Both the position numbers and the translations under genes were made by a program. The notes beneath the pieces are model-generated. The model had not been told where the DNA came from and made no database searches. It saw only the letters and a program-made list of their open reading frames with translations. Positions 9,104-18,896 of a stretch of 64,000 bases of DNA are shown one piece after another. Location of the stretch: positions 62,001 through 126,000 of the forward strand of contig JAIQFE010000009.1 of NCBI GenBank assembly GCA_020073445.1. The letters are read 5' to 3'. The stretch's first letter is position 1; every line of letters begins with the position of its first letter. This stretch comes from Terriglobia bacterium (GTDB taxonomy: Bacteria; Acidobacteriota; Terriglobia; Bryobacterales; Bryobacteraceae).

Positions 9104-10483
9104 ATGTTTTTCAAGCCTCAGCCTGTCCACTTCGTCGGTATCGGTGGAATCGGCATGAGCGGATTGGCCGAAGTTCTCCTCGAACTCGGCTATCGCGTCA
9201 GCGGATCCGACGCGAAACTCTCTCCCATCACCGAGCGTCTGACCATACTCGGAGCCGTCATTCACGAAGGGCACGCCGCGGCGAACGTTGCTGGCGCGAA
9301 TGCCGTGGTCGTCAGCTCCGCGGTTCGTCCCGATAATCCGGAAGTAGTCGAAGCCCGCCGCCTGGGCCTGCCTGTGATTCCACGCGGCGAACTGCTGGCC
9401 GAGCTGATGCGCCTGAAATTCGGGATCGCCATCGCCGGGAGCCATGGAAAAACTACGACTACGTCGATGGTCGCGGCGGTCTTGATCCATGCGGGCCTCG
9501 ATCCGACCGTTATGGTCGGCGGACGCGCGGCCGTCCTGCGCGGCTCGAATGCGCGCGTGGGAGTCGGCGATTACCTGGTGGTCGAAAGCGACGAGAGCGA
9601 CGGGTCGTTCCTGAAGCTTGCTCCGATTCTGGCCGTCGTCACCAACATCGACCGCGAACATCTGGACCACTACAAGGATCTCGACGAGATCTGCGACGCG
9701 TTTGTGGAGTTCGTGAATCGCGTTCCGTTCTACGGCGCGGCTGTTCTGTGCCTGGACGACGAGAACGTCCAGAAGATCCTGCCTCGCGTGAACCGTCGAG
9801 TGGTCACCTACGGCGCCAGTGCCCAGGCCGATCTGCGAATCACCTCCTGCTCCACAGGCCACATGGCCAGCGAGTTCCACCTGGTTCACCGCGATCGGGA
9901 TGTGGGATGTTTCAAGCTGAACGTGCCTGGGGCGCACAACGTGAGCAACGCGACCGCCGCCGTCGCCATCGCGCTCGAACTCGAGATCCCGATTGAAACC
10001 ATCCGCGAGGCTTTGGCGGGGTTCAGTGGCGTCGATCGCCGGTTCCAGGTGCGCGGCGCCGAGCGCGGCGTTACCGTAATCGACGACTACGGGCATCACC
10101 CCACCGAGATTCGCGCGACGCTGGCTGCCGCGCGGGCGTGCCGCTATCGGCGCATCCATGTGCTCTTCCAGCCGCATCGATATACGCGAACCCAGGCGCT
10201 TATGGACGATTTCGCGCGCGCCTTTCATCAGGCCGATACGGTCCACATCATCGACATTTACGCAGCGTCCGAGCCGCCGATCGAGGGCGTGAGTTCGCAA
10301 GCATTGACGGAGCGGCTGCAGACCTTCGGCCACCGCGGCGCAGTGTACGCCGGCAGCATGGACGCGGGCATCGAGTCCGTCCTTAAAGCCGCGGAATCGG
10401 GCGACGCGATTGTGACCTTGGGCGCAGGCAGCGTGTCGCAAGCAGGCGATCGGATTGTAGAGAAGCTAAGGAGCGGGCGTTAG
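9104..10483 (+). CDS. murC: UDP-MurNAc:L-alanine ligase MurC
   Basis: Cytoplasmic Mur ligase performing the first amino-acid addition (L-Ala) to UDP-MurNAc. It has 459 residues, with the UDP-binding start [15 protein letters not shown] (about 8-22) and the ATP loop SHGKTTTT near residue 113, whose His is typical of MurC. The start is the ATG at 9104; the AT-rich bases before it show no clear Shine-Dalgarno motif. It is followed one base later by ftsQ with no murB or ddl in between, unlike the enterobacterial order. Confidence 0.96.
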   Translation: MFFKPQPVHFVGIGGIGMSGLAEVLLELGYRVSGSDAKLSPITERLTILGAVIHEGHAAANVAGANAVVVSSAVRPDNPEVVEARRLGLPVIPRGELLAELMRLKFGIAIAGSHGKTTTTSMVAAVLIHAGLDPTVMVGGRAAVLRGSNARVGVGDYLVVESDESDGSFLKLAPILAVVTNIDREHLDHYKDLDEICDAFVEFVNRVPFYGAAVLCLDDENVQKILPRVNRRVVTYGASAQADLRITSCSTGHMASEFHLVHRDRDVGCFKLNVPGAHNVSNATAAVAIALELEIPIETIREALAGFSGVDRRFQVRGAERGVTVIDDYGHHPTEIRATLAAARACRYRRIHVLFQPHRYTRTQALMDDFARAFHQADTVHIIDIYAASEPPIEGVSSQALTERLQTFGHRGAVYAGSMDAGIESVLKAAESGDAIVTLGAGSVSQAGDRIVEKLRSGR

Positions 10484-10484
10484 G

Positions 10485-11345
10485 ATGGCTCGCAAATCTT
10501 ACGAAGGAACGGGTGTGTTGCCGGGCATCGACGATCCTGTCCGGGAAGCCGCGGCTCAAGCTGCGTCCAAGAAGGCCTCCGCGAAGTCGGCGCGCCCGCG
10601 ACGCATATCGACGCCTCGCCTGATCGCCGCAGTCCTGATCGTAGCCGTCATCCTGGGCGCGGCCCTGTTGGCGCTTCATTTTGTCGAGCAGTTCCTGATC
10701 ACCGACCCCCGCTTCGCCCTGGGCGGCCCCGGCGACAATTCGTCGCTCCAGATTGGCGGCGCGGCTCATATCTCCCGTCCGGCGATCGAAAAGATTTTCG
10801 CCGACGACGAGGGCGTCAGCGTCTATTTGATCCCGCTCGCCGAGCGCCGCGACGCGATCCGTGAAGTGGCCTGGGTCCGCGAGGCAACGGTTGCGCGCGT
10901 ATGGCCGAATCGCGTGATTGTCCGCGTCCAGGAACGTACTCCAGTCGCGTTCGTCCGCCTGAATGCATCGCGCTTCGGGCTGATCGATGCCGAAGGCGTG
11001 ATTCTTCCTCCGGCCACGGACCGGTTCAAGCTTCCGGTTCTGGCGGGCGTGCGCTCGTCGGATCCCGTTACGAAGCGTCGCGAAGGCGTGCAGCGCATGC
11101 TGCACCTGACCGCGGACCTGGGCGATGCCACCGCCAACATCTCGGAAATCGACGTATCCGATGGCGACAATCTCAAGGTGTCGCAGCCCTATGACGGGCG
11201 CTTCCTCACCTTGTTGCTGGGGGATCGCAACTTCAAAGCCCGCTACGGGAATTTCTTGAGTCACTATTCGCAGATCCAACAGCGGCTGCCTGGGGCGGCG
11301 GTTCTGGATTTGCGCCTGGAAGATCGCATTACGGTGGTGGAGTAG
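10485..11345 (+). CDS. ftsQ: Cell-division protein FtsQ/DivIB
   Basis: Bitopic divisome protein that links early and late division proteins. The 286-residue product has a basic, Ala/Lys-rich cytoplasmic N-terminus (1-45), one membrane helix (about 46-68) and a periplasmic POTRA domain followed by the beta domain, which includes VAWVREATVARVWPNR (about 126-141), typical of FtsQ. Sequence similarity in this family is low, so the call leans on topology and position between murC and ftsA. It starts one base after the murC stop. Confidence 0.9.
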   Translation: MARKSYEGTGVLPGIDDPVREAAAQAASKKASAKSARPRRISTPRLIAAVLIVAVILGAALLALHFVEQFLITDPRFALGGPGDNSSLQIGGAAHISRPAIEKIFADDEGVSVYLIPLAERRDAIREVAWVREATVARVWPNRVIVRVQERTPVAFVRLNASRFGLIDAEGVILPPATDRFKLPVLAGVRSSDPVTKRREGVQRMLHLTADLGDATANISEIDVSDGDNLKVSQPYDGRFLTLLLGDRNFKARYGNFLSHYSQIQQRLPGAAVLDLRLEDRITVVE

Positions 11346-11347
11346 TC

Positions 11348-12547
11348 ATGGCAGGTAAGCAACAACTCGCGGTCGGTCTGGATGTGGGAAGCTCGCGCAC
11401 GCGCTGCGTGATCTGCGCCCTTCAAGGCGATCACCTCCGGTGTCTGTCTTATGGGCTGGCGGTTTCGAGCGGCTGGACCAAAGGCCGCATCACCGATCAG
11501 GATGCGGTGGCGGAATCCATTCGCGCGGCCGTGGCCGACGCCGAACGGGGCGCGAAAGTCTCGGTGGAAGCGGCTACTCTCGGTATCGGTGGACGAGCGA
11601 TTCACAGTGCGCATGGCCGCGGGCTCTACGAGTTCGGCCGCCCGCGCGAGATCGATCCCGACGATCTGGCCTACGCCGTCGAGCTCGGCGCGGACGTGGC
11701 GCTCGAACGCGACCGCATGATTCTGCACGTGGCTCCGCAGGATTTCGTCCTCGATGGGCGAGCGGGGTTCCGCAAGCCGACCAGGGGAATTTGCTCGCGC
11801 CTGGAAGCCAACGTCCACCTGGTGACCGCCTCCGTGCAGGAGCATCAGGCGCTGATCGCGTCGGCGCACCTGGCGCATTTGCCGGTCGAAGAAACGGTAT
11901 TCGAGCCGATGGCCGCGGCTTACGCCTGCGTGGGTTCGGAGGAGCGCGCGCGCGGCGTCGCCGTTGTCGACATCGGCCTGGAGTCGAGCGGCCTGGTGGT
12001 GTACGACGGCGAAAAACTGGTCCTGGCGTCGAGCATTCCGGTCACCGCCGATCATTTTACGCGCGATATCGCCTGGATGCTGAAGGTCGACTATGAGGAC
12101 GCCGAGATCCTCAAGCAGCAGTACGGCTGCGCCATGCTGGGCCTGACTGCGGAGTCGACGCTGATCGAGATTCCCTCGGCGGAAGGCCGCCCGGCGCGCG
12201 AAGCGCATCGCAGCGAGCTGATCGAGGTGCTGGACGCCCGCGCCGACCAGTTGTTCGGTTTTGTGCGCGCAGAGATCCAGCGTGCGGGCATGGATCGAAA
12301 TCTGCTCGAGGGCGTGCTGCTGACTGGCGGCGGCGCCCTGCTGCCCGGCATGTGGGATATGGCGGAGAAGAAGCTCGACTGCACCGCCTGTCTGGGCTTC
12401 GCGAAGGGGATCGGAGATTGGCCGGAGGAGCTGCGCAGTCCCGTTTGGGCCACGGCCGCCGGCTTGGCGATGTATTCGGCGAAGTTGAAGCTGCACCGGC
12501 CGCCGCAAGGGCGCAGCCGGGGCCTCATGGGTTTGGTGATGCGATGA
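11348..12547 (+). CDS. ftsA: Cell-division ATPase FtsA
   Basis: Actin-like ATPase that tethers FtsZ to the membrane and recruits later divisome proteins. The 399-residue protein opens with the actin-fold phosphate loop [11 protein letters not shown] (about 9-19) and ends with a short amphipathic, basic segment (RGLMGLVMR) that fits the FtsA membrane-targeting helix. The conserved [11 protein letters not shown] element lies near residue 320. It starts two bases after ftsQ. Confidence 0.94.
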   Translation: MAGKQQLAVGLDVGSSRTRCVICALQGDHLRCLSYGLAVSSGWTKGRITDQDAVAESIRAAVADAERGAKVSVEAATLGIGGRAIHSAHGRGLYEFGRPREIDPDDLAYAVELGADVALERDRMILHVAPQDFVLDGRAGFRKPTRGICSRLEANVHLVTASVQEHQALIASAHLAHLPVEETVFEPMAAAYACVGSEERARGVAVVDIGLESSGLVVYDGEKLVLASSIPVTADHFTRDIAWMLKVDYEDAEILKQQYGCAMLGLTAESTLIEIPSAEGRPAREAHRSELIEVLDARADQLFGFVRAEIQRAGMDRNLLEGVLLTGGGALLPGMWDMAEKKLDCTACLGFAKGIGDWPEELRSPVWATAAGLAMYSAKLKLHRPPQGRSRGLMGLVMR

Positions 12548-12615
12548 GCGAATCACCTGCAAAAAGCGGACCGCGCACGAAGCGCCGAGCAAAAGAGACA
12601 CAGGAAGGGGAATCC

Positions 12616-13902
12616 ATGGCACTCGATGCATTGAAATTTGTGATCCAGGAAGAAGTCGCGCCCCGGACGCGCATTCGGGTCTTCGGCGTGGGCGGAGGCG
12701 GCTCCAACGCCGTAGCGCGCATGCTGCAGGAAGGGCTCGCCGGAGTCGAGTTCTGCGTCCTGAATACCGATGTGCAGGCGCTGGCTTCCTCGCCCGCGCC
12801 AAGCAAGCTGGCGATCGGTTCCAAGATCACCAATGGCCTGGGTGCTGGCTCCGATCCGTCGGTCGGCCGGCAAGCTGCGCTCGAGGACACGGAAAAGATC
12901 ATCGATCTTCTGGAAGGCGCCGACATGGTGTTCGTGACCGCGGGCCTGGGCGGCGGAACCGGCACAGGTGCTGCGCCCGTCGTGGCATCGCTCGCGAAAG
13001 AATTGGGCGCTCTCACCGTGGCCGTGGTCACCAAGCCGTTCGCGTTCGAAGGATCCAAGCGCCGCAAGCAAGCCGAGCAGGGTTTGGCCGAACTCGGCGC
13101 TGTGGCCGATACGGTGATCGCGATTCCCAACGATCGTCTGCTCGACCAGGCGTCACCCGATACCAGCATCTTCGACGGATTCCGCCTGGCGGACGACGTT
13201 CTGCGGCAAGCGGTGCAGGGCATCAGCGATATCATCACGACGCCTGGGCTAGTCAATCGCGATTTCTCCGACATCCGCAGCATCATGGTCGGCATGGGCT
13301 ACGCGATGATGGGCACGGCGACGGCCAAGGGCCCGAACGCTGCTGCCGCAGCAGCCGAGAAAGCCATCGGCTGCCCGCTGCTCGATGAGGGCGGCGTGCG
13401 CGGGGCACGTGGAGTGCTGGTGAACATTACCGGCTCGCGCAGCCTGGGCCTGCACGAAGTGAACAAGGCCTGCACGCTCATCCGCGATGCCGCCTGTAAC
13501 GAAGACGTCGAGATTAACTTCGGTGTGGTGCTGAATGAGGCCATGGGCGACGAAGTGAAGGTCACGGTCATCGCGACCGGCTTCGAGCGCGCCGGATTGC
13601 CGACGATTACGCGGCGTCCGCGCACTTCCGTGACGATGGAATCCGTGACGGTTCCCGAACCCATCAGAAATGATCCGCCGCGCGCAGAGCCGCCTCGTAC
13701 TGAGGTCGTTTTAGAGGCTGCCGCGCTGGAGCCTGTTCATGCCGAGCCGGTTCCGGTGGAAATCGCGCCTGAACCGCAGCACCCGCAATACGATGAACCG
13801 CCGATGACGGCGGCCGCACACGCCAACGGACAAAGCGAGCCTTTGTTCGACGACCTGGATGTCCCAGCGATCCTGAGGCGCGACCGGCGCTTCGTACAGT
13901 AA
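12616..13902 (+). CDS. ftsZ: Tubulin-like division GTPase FtsZ
   Basis: GTPase that polymerises into the Z ring. The nucleotide-binding start [12 protein letters not shown] and the tubulin signature [10 protein letters not shown] (near 112-121) are intact. The C-terminal linker is Pro/Glu-rich and ends in the conserved peptide [13 protein letters not shown] that binds FtsA and other partners. I chose the ATG at 12616 because AGGAAGGGG (12602-12610) precedes it at good spacing. The frame is also open to an ATG at 12544 that overlaps the ftsA stop as ATGA, which would add 24 polar residues and continue the overlap pattern of this operon. Either start is possible. Last gene of the dcw cluster. 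Confidence 0.96.
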   Translation: MALDALKFVIQEEVAPRTRIRVFGVGGGGSNAVARMLQEGLAGVEFCVLNTDVQALASSPAPSKLAIGSKITNGLGAGSDPSVGRQAALEDTEKIIDLLEGADMVFVTAGLGGGTGTGAAPVVASLAKELGALTVAVVTKPFAFEGSKRRKQAEQGLAELGAVADTVIAIPNDRLLDQASPDTSIFDGFRLADDVLRQAVQGISDIITTPGLVNRDFSDIRSIMVGMGYAMMGTATAKGPNAAAAAAEKAIGCPLLDEGGVRGARGVLVNITGSRSLGLHEVNKACTLIRDAACNEDVEINFGVVLNEAMGDEVKVTVIATGFERAGLPTITRRPRTSVTMESVTVPEPIRNDPPRAEPPRTEVVLEAAALEPVHAEPVPVEIAPEPQHPQYDEPPMTAAAHANGQSEPLFDDLDVPAILRRDRRFVQ

Positions 13903-14023
13903 TCGAAAAGACGCAGCAAAAACGACGATCGCGATTGCCCTGAACGGCCACGGGCCAGCGGTCCGGCTGCTGCCGTCGCACGCCTATCATTTCGATTGAT
14001 ACCGTTTATCAACGGCCTCACGC

Positions 14024-14052
14024 TTGACTCCGATAATTCACCGGGATAGTGT
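14024..14052 (+). promoter_or_regulatory. Candidate promoter of the TonB-dependent receptor gene
   Basis: TTGACT (14024-14029), a 17-base spacer and TAGTGT (14047-14052) lie ahead of the receptor gene. The -35 matches 5 of 6 and the -10 only 3 of 6, so the site is tentative. A purine-rich ribosome site GAGGGG is located about 12 bases before the ATG. The rest of the 173-base gap after ftsZ shows no clear terminator. Confidence 0.35.
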
Positions 14053-14075
14053 CCTCTGAGGGGATGGGTGACTAA

Positions 14076-17000
14076 ATGACTATAGACCTTCGTTATCGTG
14101 TCCGCCTCGCCTGGGTGTTGGGCGTGGTGCTGGCTTTTGGATTCGTTGTGCCGGGCCGGCTAAATGCGCAGGGCGCTACCGGCGCGGTCTCAGGGACGGT
14201 GACGGATCCCTCCGGCGCTGCCATTCCGAAGGCTTCCGTTCAGGTGAAGAATATCGCGACCGGCCAGGTTCAACAGACGCCGGCCGACGCACAGGGCCGC
14301 TACAGCATTGTGGAGCTTCCCATCGGGAATTATGAAGCGCAGGCTTCCGCGCCGGGCTTTCAAACGGTAGTTCATACGGGCATCACGCTGACTGTCGGCG
14401 CGCAGAGCGTCGTTGATTTTTCGCTGATGGTTGGGCAAACTCAGCAGGCGGTGACCGTGGAATCTCAGGTGTCGCAGGTGGACACCCTCTCCTCTTCGGT
14501 GGCTTCCTACGTGGAGCAGACGCAAATCAACAACCTCCCGCTCAACGGCCGCAACTTCACGGATCTTGTGTCATTGGCGCCCGGAGTGTCGTCCGGTTCC
14601 CAGATCGGAAATGGCGGGCGAAATCTCCTGTATGGCGTCGAGAACAATTTTAGTGTTTCCGGCGCCCGAGCGGAAGGCCAGGCGTATCTTCTCGACAACA
14701 CCGATATTCAAGGCTTCTGGGCCCACGGCTCCGGATCGGGCGTGATGGGGACGACTCTCGGCATCGAAGCGATCGCGGAGTTTTCGCTCTTGACCAATAC
14801 CTATAGCGCGCAGTTCGGCGGCAACGGCGCGGTGGTAAACGCGGTCAGCCGATCCGGCACCAACAGCTACCATGGCTCCGGATATGAATTCGTGCGCAAC
14901 AGCGCCTTGGACGCCGCCAACTATATTGAAAATGCGAATAATAGTCCTAAGGCTCCGTTCAGTCAGAATCAGTTCGGAGGCAGCCTGGGCGGCCCGATCA
15001 AGAAGGACAAGCTGTTCTTCTTCGTCAATGACGAAGAGCTGCGCAACTCCTTGGGCCAGACCGTGATCGCGCTAGTCCCTGATGCCAACGCCCATAACGG
15101 AATCGTCAACGGTGTAAGTGTCGGCGTCAATCCCAAGATCGCCCCGATTCTAGCGCTGTACCCGCTCCCCACTACCACCCTGACGGGCGGAGTCGGCTCC
15201 ATCGCGGAAACGGACACGCAAACCGGCACGGAGAACTACCTTCTGGCACGGGTCGATTACAACCTGTCGAGCAAGGATTCCCTGTTCGTGCGCTACGTGC
15301 GGGACCGCGGTGACACTACGCTGCCTTTTCTTGGCTCGCCCTTGCCCCCCCGCTGGCCGGAAATCGGCGCGACCCGCAACCAGTTCGCGACCATCGAGTG
15401 GCGCCGCGTGATTTCACCGACGCTCGTGAACCTGTTGCGGTTCAGCTTCACCCGGACCCGTGAAACCGATACGCAAGCCAAGCCGGATCAGGCTTCCGCT
15501 CTGAATTTCTTTCCCGAGCGCGGGCAGAACGGCGGAGTGAACATCACCGGCCTGGCGTCGATCGGGACTAGCATCTTCGCCCCGCTTCTGGAAGTGCAAA
15601 ACAAATTCCCTGTGGGAGACGATGTCATTTGGACGCACGGGGCGCACAACCTCCGGTTTGGCGGATTCTTCAGCCGCGTCCAAAGCAACTTCCAGCAACA
15701 GGGATGGTGGGGCGGCTTCTATTCCTTCGGCAGCCTGACGTCCTTCTTGCAGGGCGTGCCGTTCCTGTTCCAGGGGCCGGAACCCGGGCTCACGGATTCC
15801 TATCGCGACTTCCGTGAAATTGAAGTGGATGGATACGTCCAGGATGAGTGGAAGGCACGACGCAACTTGACGGTCAACGTCGGCCTCCGCTATGAGTTCG
15901 TGACCAATCCCACCACCAACGTGCACACACTCAACACCTTGATCAACCCGCCTTTTGGAACTTTCCAGAAGGTACCCAACGTGTTCGCCTCCAATCCTTC
16001 GGTGAGAAACTTCGATCCCAGGATTGGTATCGCCTACGATCCCTTTGGTGATCACAAAACCGCGATCCGAGCGGGATTCGGAATCTTCTATAATCCGATT
16101 CGCGCACGCAGCTACGCGTCGGGCTATTACTTCAATCCACCGTACGCGCTCGCTTTCGTCTCCAATCCCCAGTTTCCCAATCCCTTCCCGGGCGCTTTGC
16201 CGCCGCCGGCACAACTCGTCGGGGTGGACTATAACACTGACGTTACCCCTCACATGTATCAGTGGAATTTCAATATTCAGCGGCAGTTGCTCGAGTCCAC
16301 GACTTTAACCGTGGGATACGTTGGCTCGCGCGGTTTGCATTTATATGGCGCCCGTGACATCAATCCGGTGCTGCCGACGGTCGTGAATGGTGTCCAGGTT
16401 TTCGGTGTTCCCCGCGGCGCAACCCCGGGCATCATCAGCAACCCCCGCCTCAATCCGTCGGGCGCGGCCTTGAGCAGCGAGGCTCCCGTGGCCGATTCCA
16501 GTTATCACTCCTTGCAGGTGGGGGTGAACCGGCGCTTCGCCCACGGTCTGCAATCCCAGCTTTCTTACACGTGGTCAAAGTGCATGGACAACGCCTCCGG
16601 CACCTACGGGTTGGAAGGCGGCATACCTTGGTCGAATCCTCTGAACGGTTCGTTTGATCGCGGGCGATGCCTGTTTGACCGGCCGCACGTTTTCAGGCTC
16701 AGCGGAGTCTACGCGTTCCCCTTCAAGCAGAATATTTTGACTAAAGGATGGCAGATGAGCGGCGGACTCGGCGTCCAGAGTGGCTCGCCGTGGAACGTGA
16801 CGGTTGGATTCGACCAGGCCGGAAACGCCATAGCCGGCAGCGAGCGGCCCAACCTGGTGTTGCCCGCGGATACAATCATGACCGGCGACATTAACCATTG
16901 GGTCAATCCAGCGGGGTTCAGTCTGCCGGCACCGGGCACGCTCGGCAATCTGCAACGCGACTTCTTAACCGGTCCCGGAATCGTAAACCTGGACTACGCA

Positions 17001-17216
17001 GTGATGAAGGAGACCACCATCAAGGAACAGGTTCGTCTGCAGATCCGCGCCGAGTTCTTCAACCTGCTCAACCACGCCAACTTTGCGCTGCCGATTGCGA
17101 CCGCGTTCGCGCAGGCTCCGAACGGTGGCGGCACTCCCAACCCGACGTTTGGCAAGGTCTTGGCGACCACCACGTCGTCCCGGCAGATTCAGTTTGCCGT
17201 GAAGCTTCTGTTTTAG
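14076..17216 (+). CDS. TonB-dependent receptor with N-terminal carboxypeptidase-regulatory-like domain (Oar-like)
   Basis: Large outer-membrane protein of 1046 residues. Order: signal peptide (about 1-32, cleavage after LNAQ), a transthyretin-like carboxypeptidase-regulatory domain (about 35-120, with the GAVSGTVTDPSGAAIPKA start and the GxYSIVELPIGNYEA core), a plug domain (about 130-260, with NNLPLNGRNFTDL) and a beta-barrel ending in an aromatic residue (VKLLF). This arrangement, called Oar-like, is greatly expanded in Acidobacteriota, where it is thought to import or secrete large substrates. The substrate cannot be told from sequence. It stands alone, with no SusD-like partner or TonB gene next to it. 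Confidence 0.9.
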   Translation: MTIDLRYRVRLAWVLGVVLAFGFVVPGRLNAQGATGAVSGTVTDPSGAAIPKASVQVKNIATGQVQQTPADAQGRYSIVELPIGNYEAQASAPGFQTVVHTGITLTVGAQSVVDFSLMVGQTQQAVTVESQVSQVDTLSSSVASYVEQTQINNLPLNGRNFTDLVSLAPGVSSGSQIGNGGRNLLYGVENNFSVSGARAEGQAYLLDNTDIQGFWAHGSGSGVMGTTLGIEAIAEFSLLTNTYSAQFGGNGAVVNAVSRSGTNSYHGSGYEFVRNSALDAANYIENANNSPKAPFSQNQFGGSLGGPIKKDKLFFFVNDEELRNSLGQTVIALVPDANAHNGIVNGVSVGVNPKIAPILALYPLPTTTLTGGVGSIAETDTQTGTENYLLARVDYNLSSKDSLFVRYVRDRGDTTLPFLGSPLPPRWPEIGATRNQFATIEWRRVISPTLVNLLRFSFTRTRETDTQAKPDQASALNFFPERGQNGGVNITGLASIGTSIFAPLLEVQNKFPVGDDVIWTHGAHNLRFGGFFSRVQSNFQQQGWWGGFYSFGSLTSFLQGVPFLFQGPEPGLTDSYRDFREIEVDGYVQDEWKARRNLTVNVGLRYEFVTNPTTNVHTLNTLINPPFGTFQKVPNVFASNPSVRNFDPRIGIAYDPFGDHKTAIRAGFGIFYNPIRARSYASGYYFNPPYALAFVSNPQFPNPFPGALPPPAQLVGVDYNTDVTPHMYQWNFNIQRQLLESTTLTVGYVGSRGLHLYGARDINPVLPTVVNGVQVFGVPRGATPGIISNPRLNPSGAALSSEAPVADSSYHSLQVGVNRRFAHGLQSQLSYTWSKCMDNASGTYGLEGGIPWSNPLNGSFDRGRCLFDRPHVFRLSGVYAFPFKQNILTKGWQMSGGLGVQSGSPWNVTVGFDQAGNAIAGSERPNLVLPADTIMTGDINHWVNPAGFSLPAPGTLGNLQRDFLTGPGIVNLDYAVMKETTIKEQVRLQIRAEFFNLLNHANFALPIATAFAQAPNGGGTPNPTFGKVLATTTSSRQIQFAVKLLF

Positions 17217-17244
17217 CGCCTGGGCGCGGGTTTAGTCAGCGGCG

Positions 17245-17763
17245 TCAGAATTGGTAGTCCGCCGGAGTGATCCCTTTGGCGCGCAGATACATCTCGGCCG
17301 AAGCCCGATGATGCGTGGTGTGGTCCATAAGGAACATGAGCAGTTCCAGGCCGGTCATGGTGCCCTCGCCGCTCGTGTAGGTCTTGGATATCTGCGCCGG
17401 AGTCAGTTTCGACACTTTGTCGATCGAACCGTCGAACGCCTGCCGCACGTATGCCAGGACGTCCTTCTTGCTCATCGACGCCGGCTTGCCAGGATTGGGC
17501 TTGCCGTTTGAAAACGGAGCCAGAAAGCCTGCCTGCTCCTCCGAAAGGTGCGTCATCTGCTCCGCGAAGCTCATCTGCGGAGGTGTCAGCTTAAAGCCGT
17601 AATCCGCCTCCGGCATCTGCTCCGCGACCTTCAGGGTGAAATCGCGCGAGGTCTTCAAATGCTTCACCACCACGGCCTTGATGTCGGTCTGCGCGAATGC
17701 TGGCAGGCCGGCCAGGACGATGCCGGCGATGATCGCTCTATGGATCAGGGATCTGGAAGACAT
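17245..17763 (-). CDS. Secreted DinB-family (YfiT-like) putative metal-dependent protein
   Basis: The 172-residue product has a signal peptide (about 1-25, ending AFAQ) followed by a DinB-like four-helix bundle. Histidines expected to bind a metal ion are seen in QMTHLSEE and in the C-terminal DHTTHHRASAEMYL. Members of this family include thiol-dependent transferases and many uncharacterised proteins; unlike the DinB polymerase they are not DNA polymerases. The start ATG at 17763 is preceded by GAGGAGCG. The frame extends upstream by 56 codons of low-quality sequence, which I excluded because the signal peptide would then be internal. Convergent with the receptor gene. Confidence 0.8.
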   Translation of the reverse strand: MSSRSLIHRAIIAGIVLAGLPAFAQTDIKAVVVKHLKTSRDFTLKVAEQMPEADYGFKLTPPQMSFAEQMTHLSEEQAGFLAPFSNGKPNPGKPASMSKKDVLAYVRQAFDGSIDKVSKLTPAQISKTYTSGEGTMTGLELLMFLMDHTTHHRASAEMYLRAKGITPADYQF

Positions 17764-17870
17764 GGATTCGCTCCTCGTACAAATTGTAGCGGTTGGAGCG
17801 CCGCGTTTTACCGAGCGTTTTCTCACCCTGGGTGGCGCGAGTGCTGCGAGGCGCAAACTCTGGCCGGGAT

Positions 17871-18647
17871 TCAGACCGGTCCAGCGGGATGGTCGCGGCG
17901 TCCGCTCGAAGGCCAGAGCGTAGCCATGCACGCCCGGAGTTGCAGGATGGCTCGCGATCGAATCTGCGATATTCGCGACTCATGCAGGCCGGTGATCTTG
18001 GATATTTCCCGCAGCTTCAGTTCGTCGCGGTAGTACAGGCTCAACACCGTCTGTTGGATCTCCGGCAATCCGGCGATCGCCGCGGCCAAGGCGCGTTGCA
18101 ACTCGCGGCGTTCGAACACGGCGGACGGAAGTTCGCTTGGATCCCCGCAAAGGAACTGGAGCAGGCCGTGTTCCCCGGAATCGGCCGGATCTTCCGCCTC
18201 CAGACTTCCCAGGTTCAGCCCGCGGATATGCACCTGCCACTGGCGATAGCGATCAACGGTAATGTTCAGTTCGCCGGCGATCTCTTGTTCTGTGGGCGCG
18301 CGGTGCAAGCGTTGCTCCGCCGCGGCGATCGCGGCCTGAATCTGCTTGGCGCGCTTGCGCTGCAGGCGTGGGGCCCAATCCAGGCGGCGCAGGCTGTCCA
18401 GCATCCCGCCTCTGATCTTGTGCTCGGCATAGGCGCCTAGTCCTACGTGCCGCGACGGGTCGAAGCGGTCGATCGCCGAAATGAGGCCCACGATGCCCGT
18501 GGACACCAGATCGTCCAGGCTCACACTCTCGGGCAGACGGCCATGAATCTTGCGAGCCAGCAGGCGAACCTGCGGCAGGTGCTTCAGAATCAGGGAGTGG
18601 CGCTCTTCATCGGACAGGGATCGAGTACATGAACGTGGATCGTACAA
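17871..18647 (-). CDS. RNA polymerase sigma factor of the FliA/WhiG group
   Basis: A 258-residue sigma-70 family protein with regions 2, 3 and 4. Region 2 is recognised by LVSTGIVGLISAIDRFDP and the AYAEHKIRGGMLDSLR segment typical of FliA/WhiG-like factors; region 4 holds the helix-turn-helix near LREISKITGLHESRISQIRS. No flagellar or chemotaxis gene is nearby, so it may control something other than motility. The start appears to be TTG at 18647: no in-frame ATG exists and an in-frame stop lies three codons upstream. A purine-rich GAAGTGAG lies about 8 to 15 bases ahead. Confidence 0.87.
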   Translation of the reverse strand: MYDPRSCTRSLSDEERHSLILKHLPQVRLLARKIHGRLPESVSLDDLVSTGIVGLISAIDRFDPSRHVGLGAYAEHKIRGGMLDSLRRLDWAPRLQRKRAKQIQAAIAAAEQRLHRAPTEQEIAGELNITVDRYRQWQVHIRGLNLGSLEAEDPADSGEHGLLQFLCGDPSELPSAVFERRELQRALAAAIAGLPEIQQTVLSLYYRDELKLREISKITGLHESRISQIRSRAILQLRACMATLWPSSGRRDHPAGPV

Positions 18648-18896
18648 TTTGTTTTACTCACTTCAATGGACGATTCAGGAACTACTCAGGGAACCCCCGA
18701 ATCTTGCAATTGGCTAGCCACAGTTCTCACAAAGTTTGCGTGAACCTAAGTTCTCTGAATCCGCCGGCTGGGCTGGGCAAGCGCGCTTCCGCGCGAGGAA
18801 AACTTTTTCCACAAGCTACTTTCTTCCGGATCGCGGCGGGAGAAATTTCCGGGCTCCGAAAAATATTCCTAACGTCTGTGCTATTCAAGTAGAGTC

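Noticed and set aside
8846-10441. 531-codon minus-strand open frame opposite murC.
   Set aside because: Antisense shadow of murC; the + strand gene has all MurC motifs and the antisense product has none.
17245-17763. DinB DNA polymerase.
   Set aside because: The DinB-like four-helix family shares only the name; the real polymerase IV is at 61429-62676.
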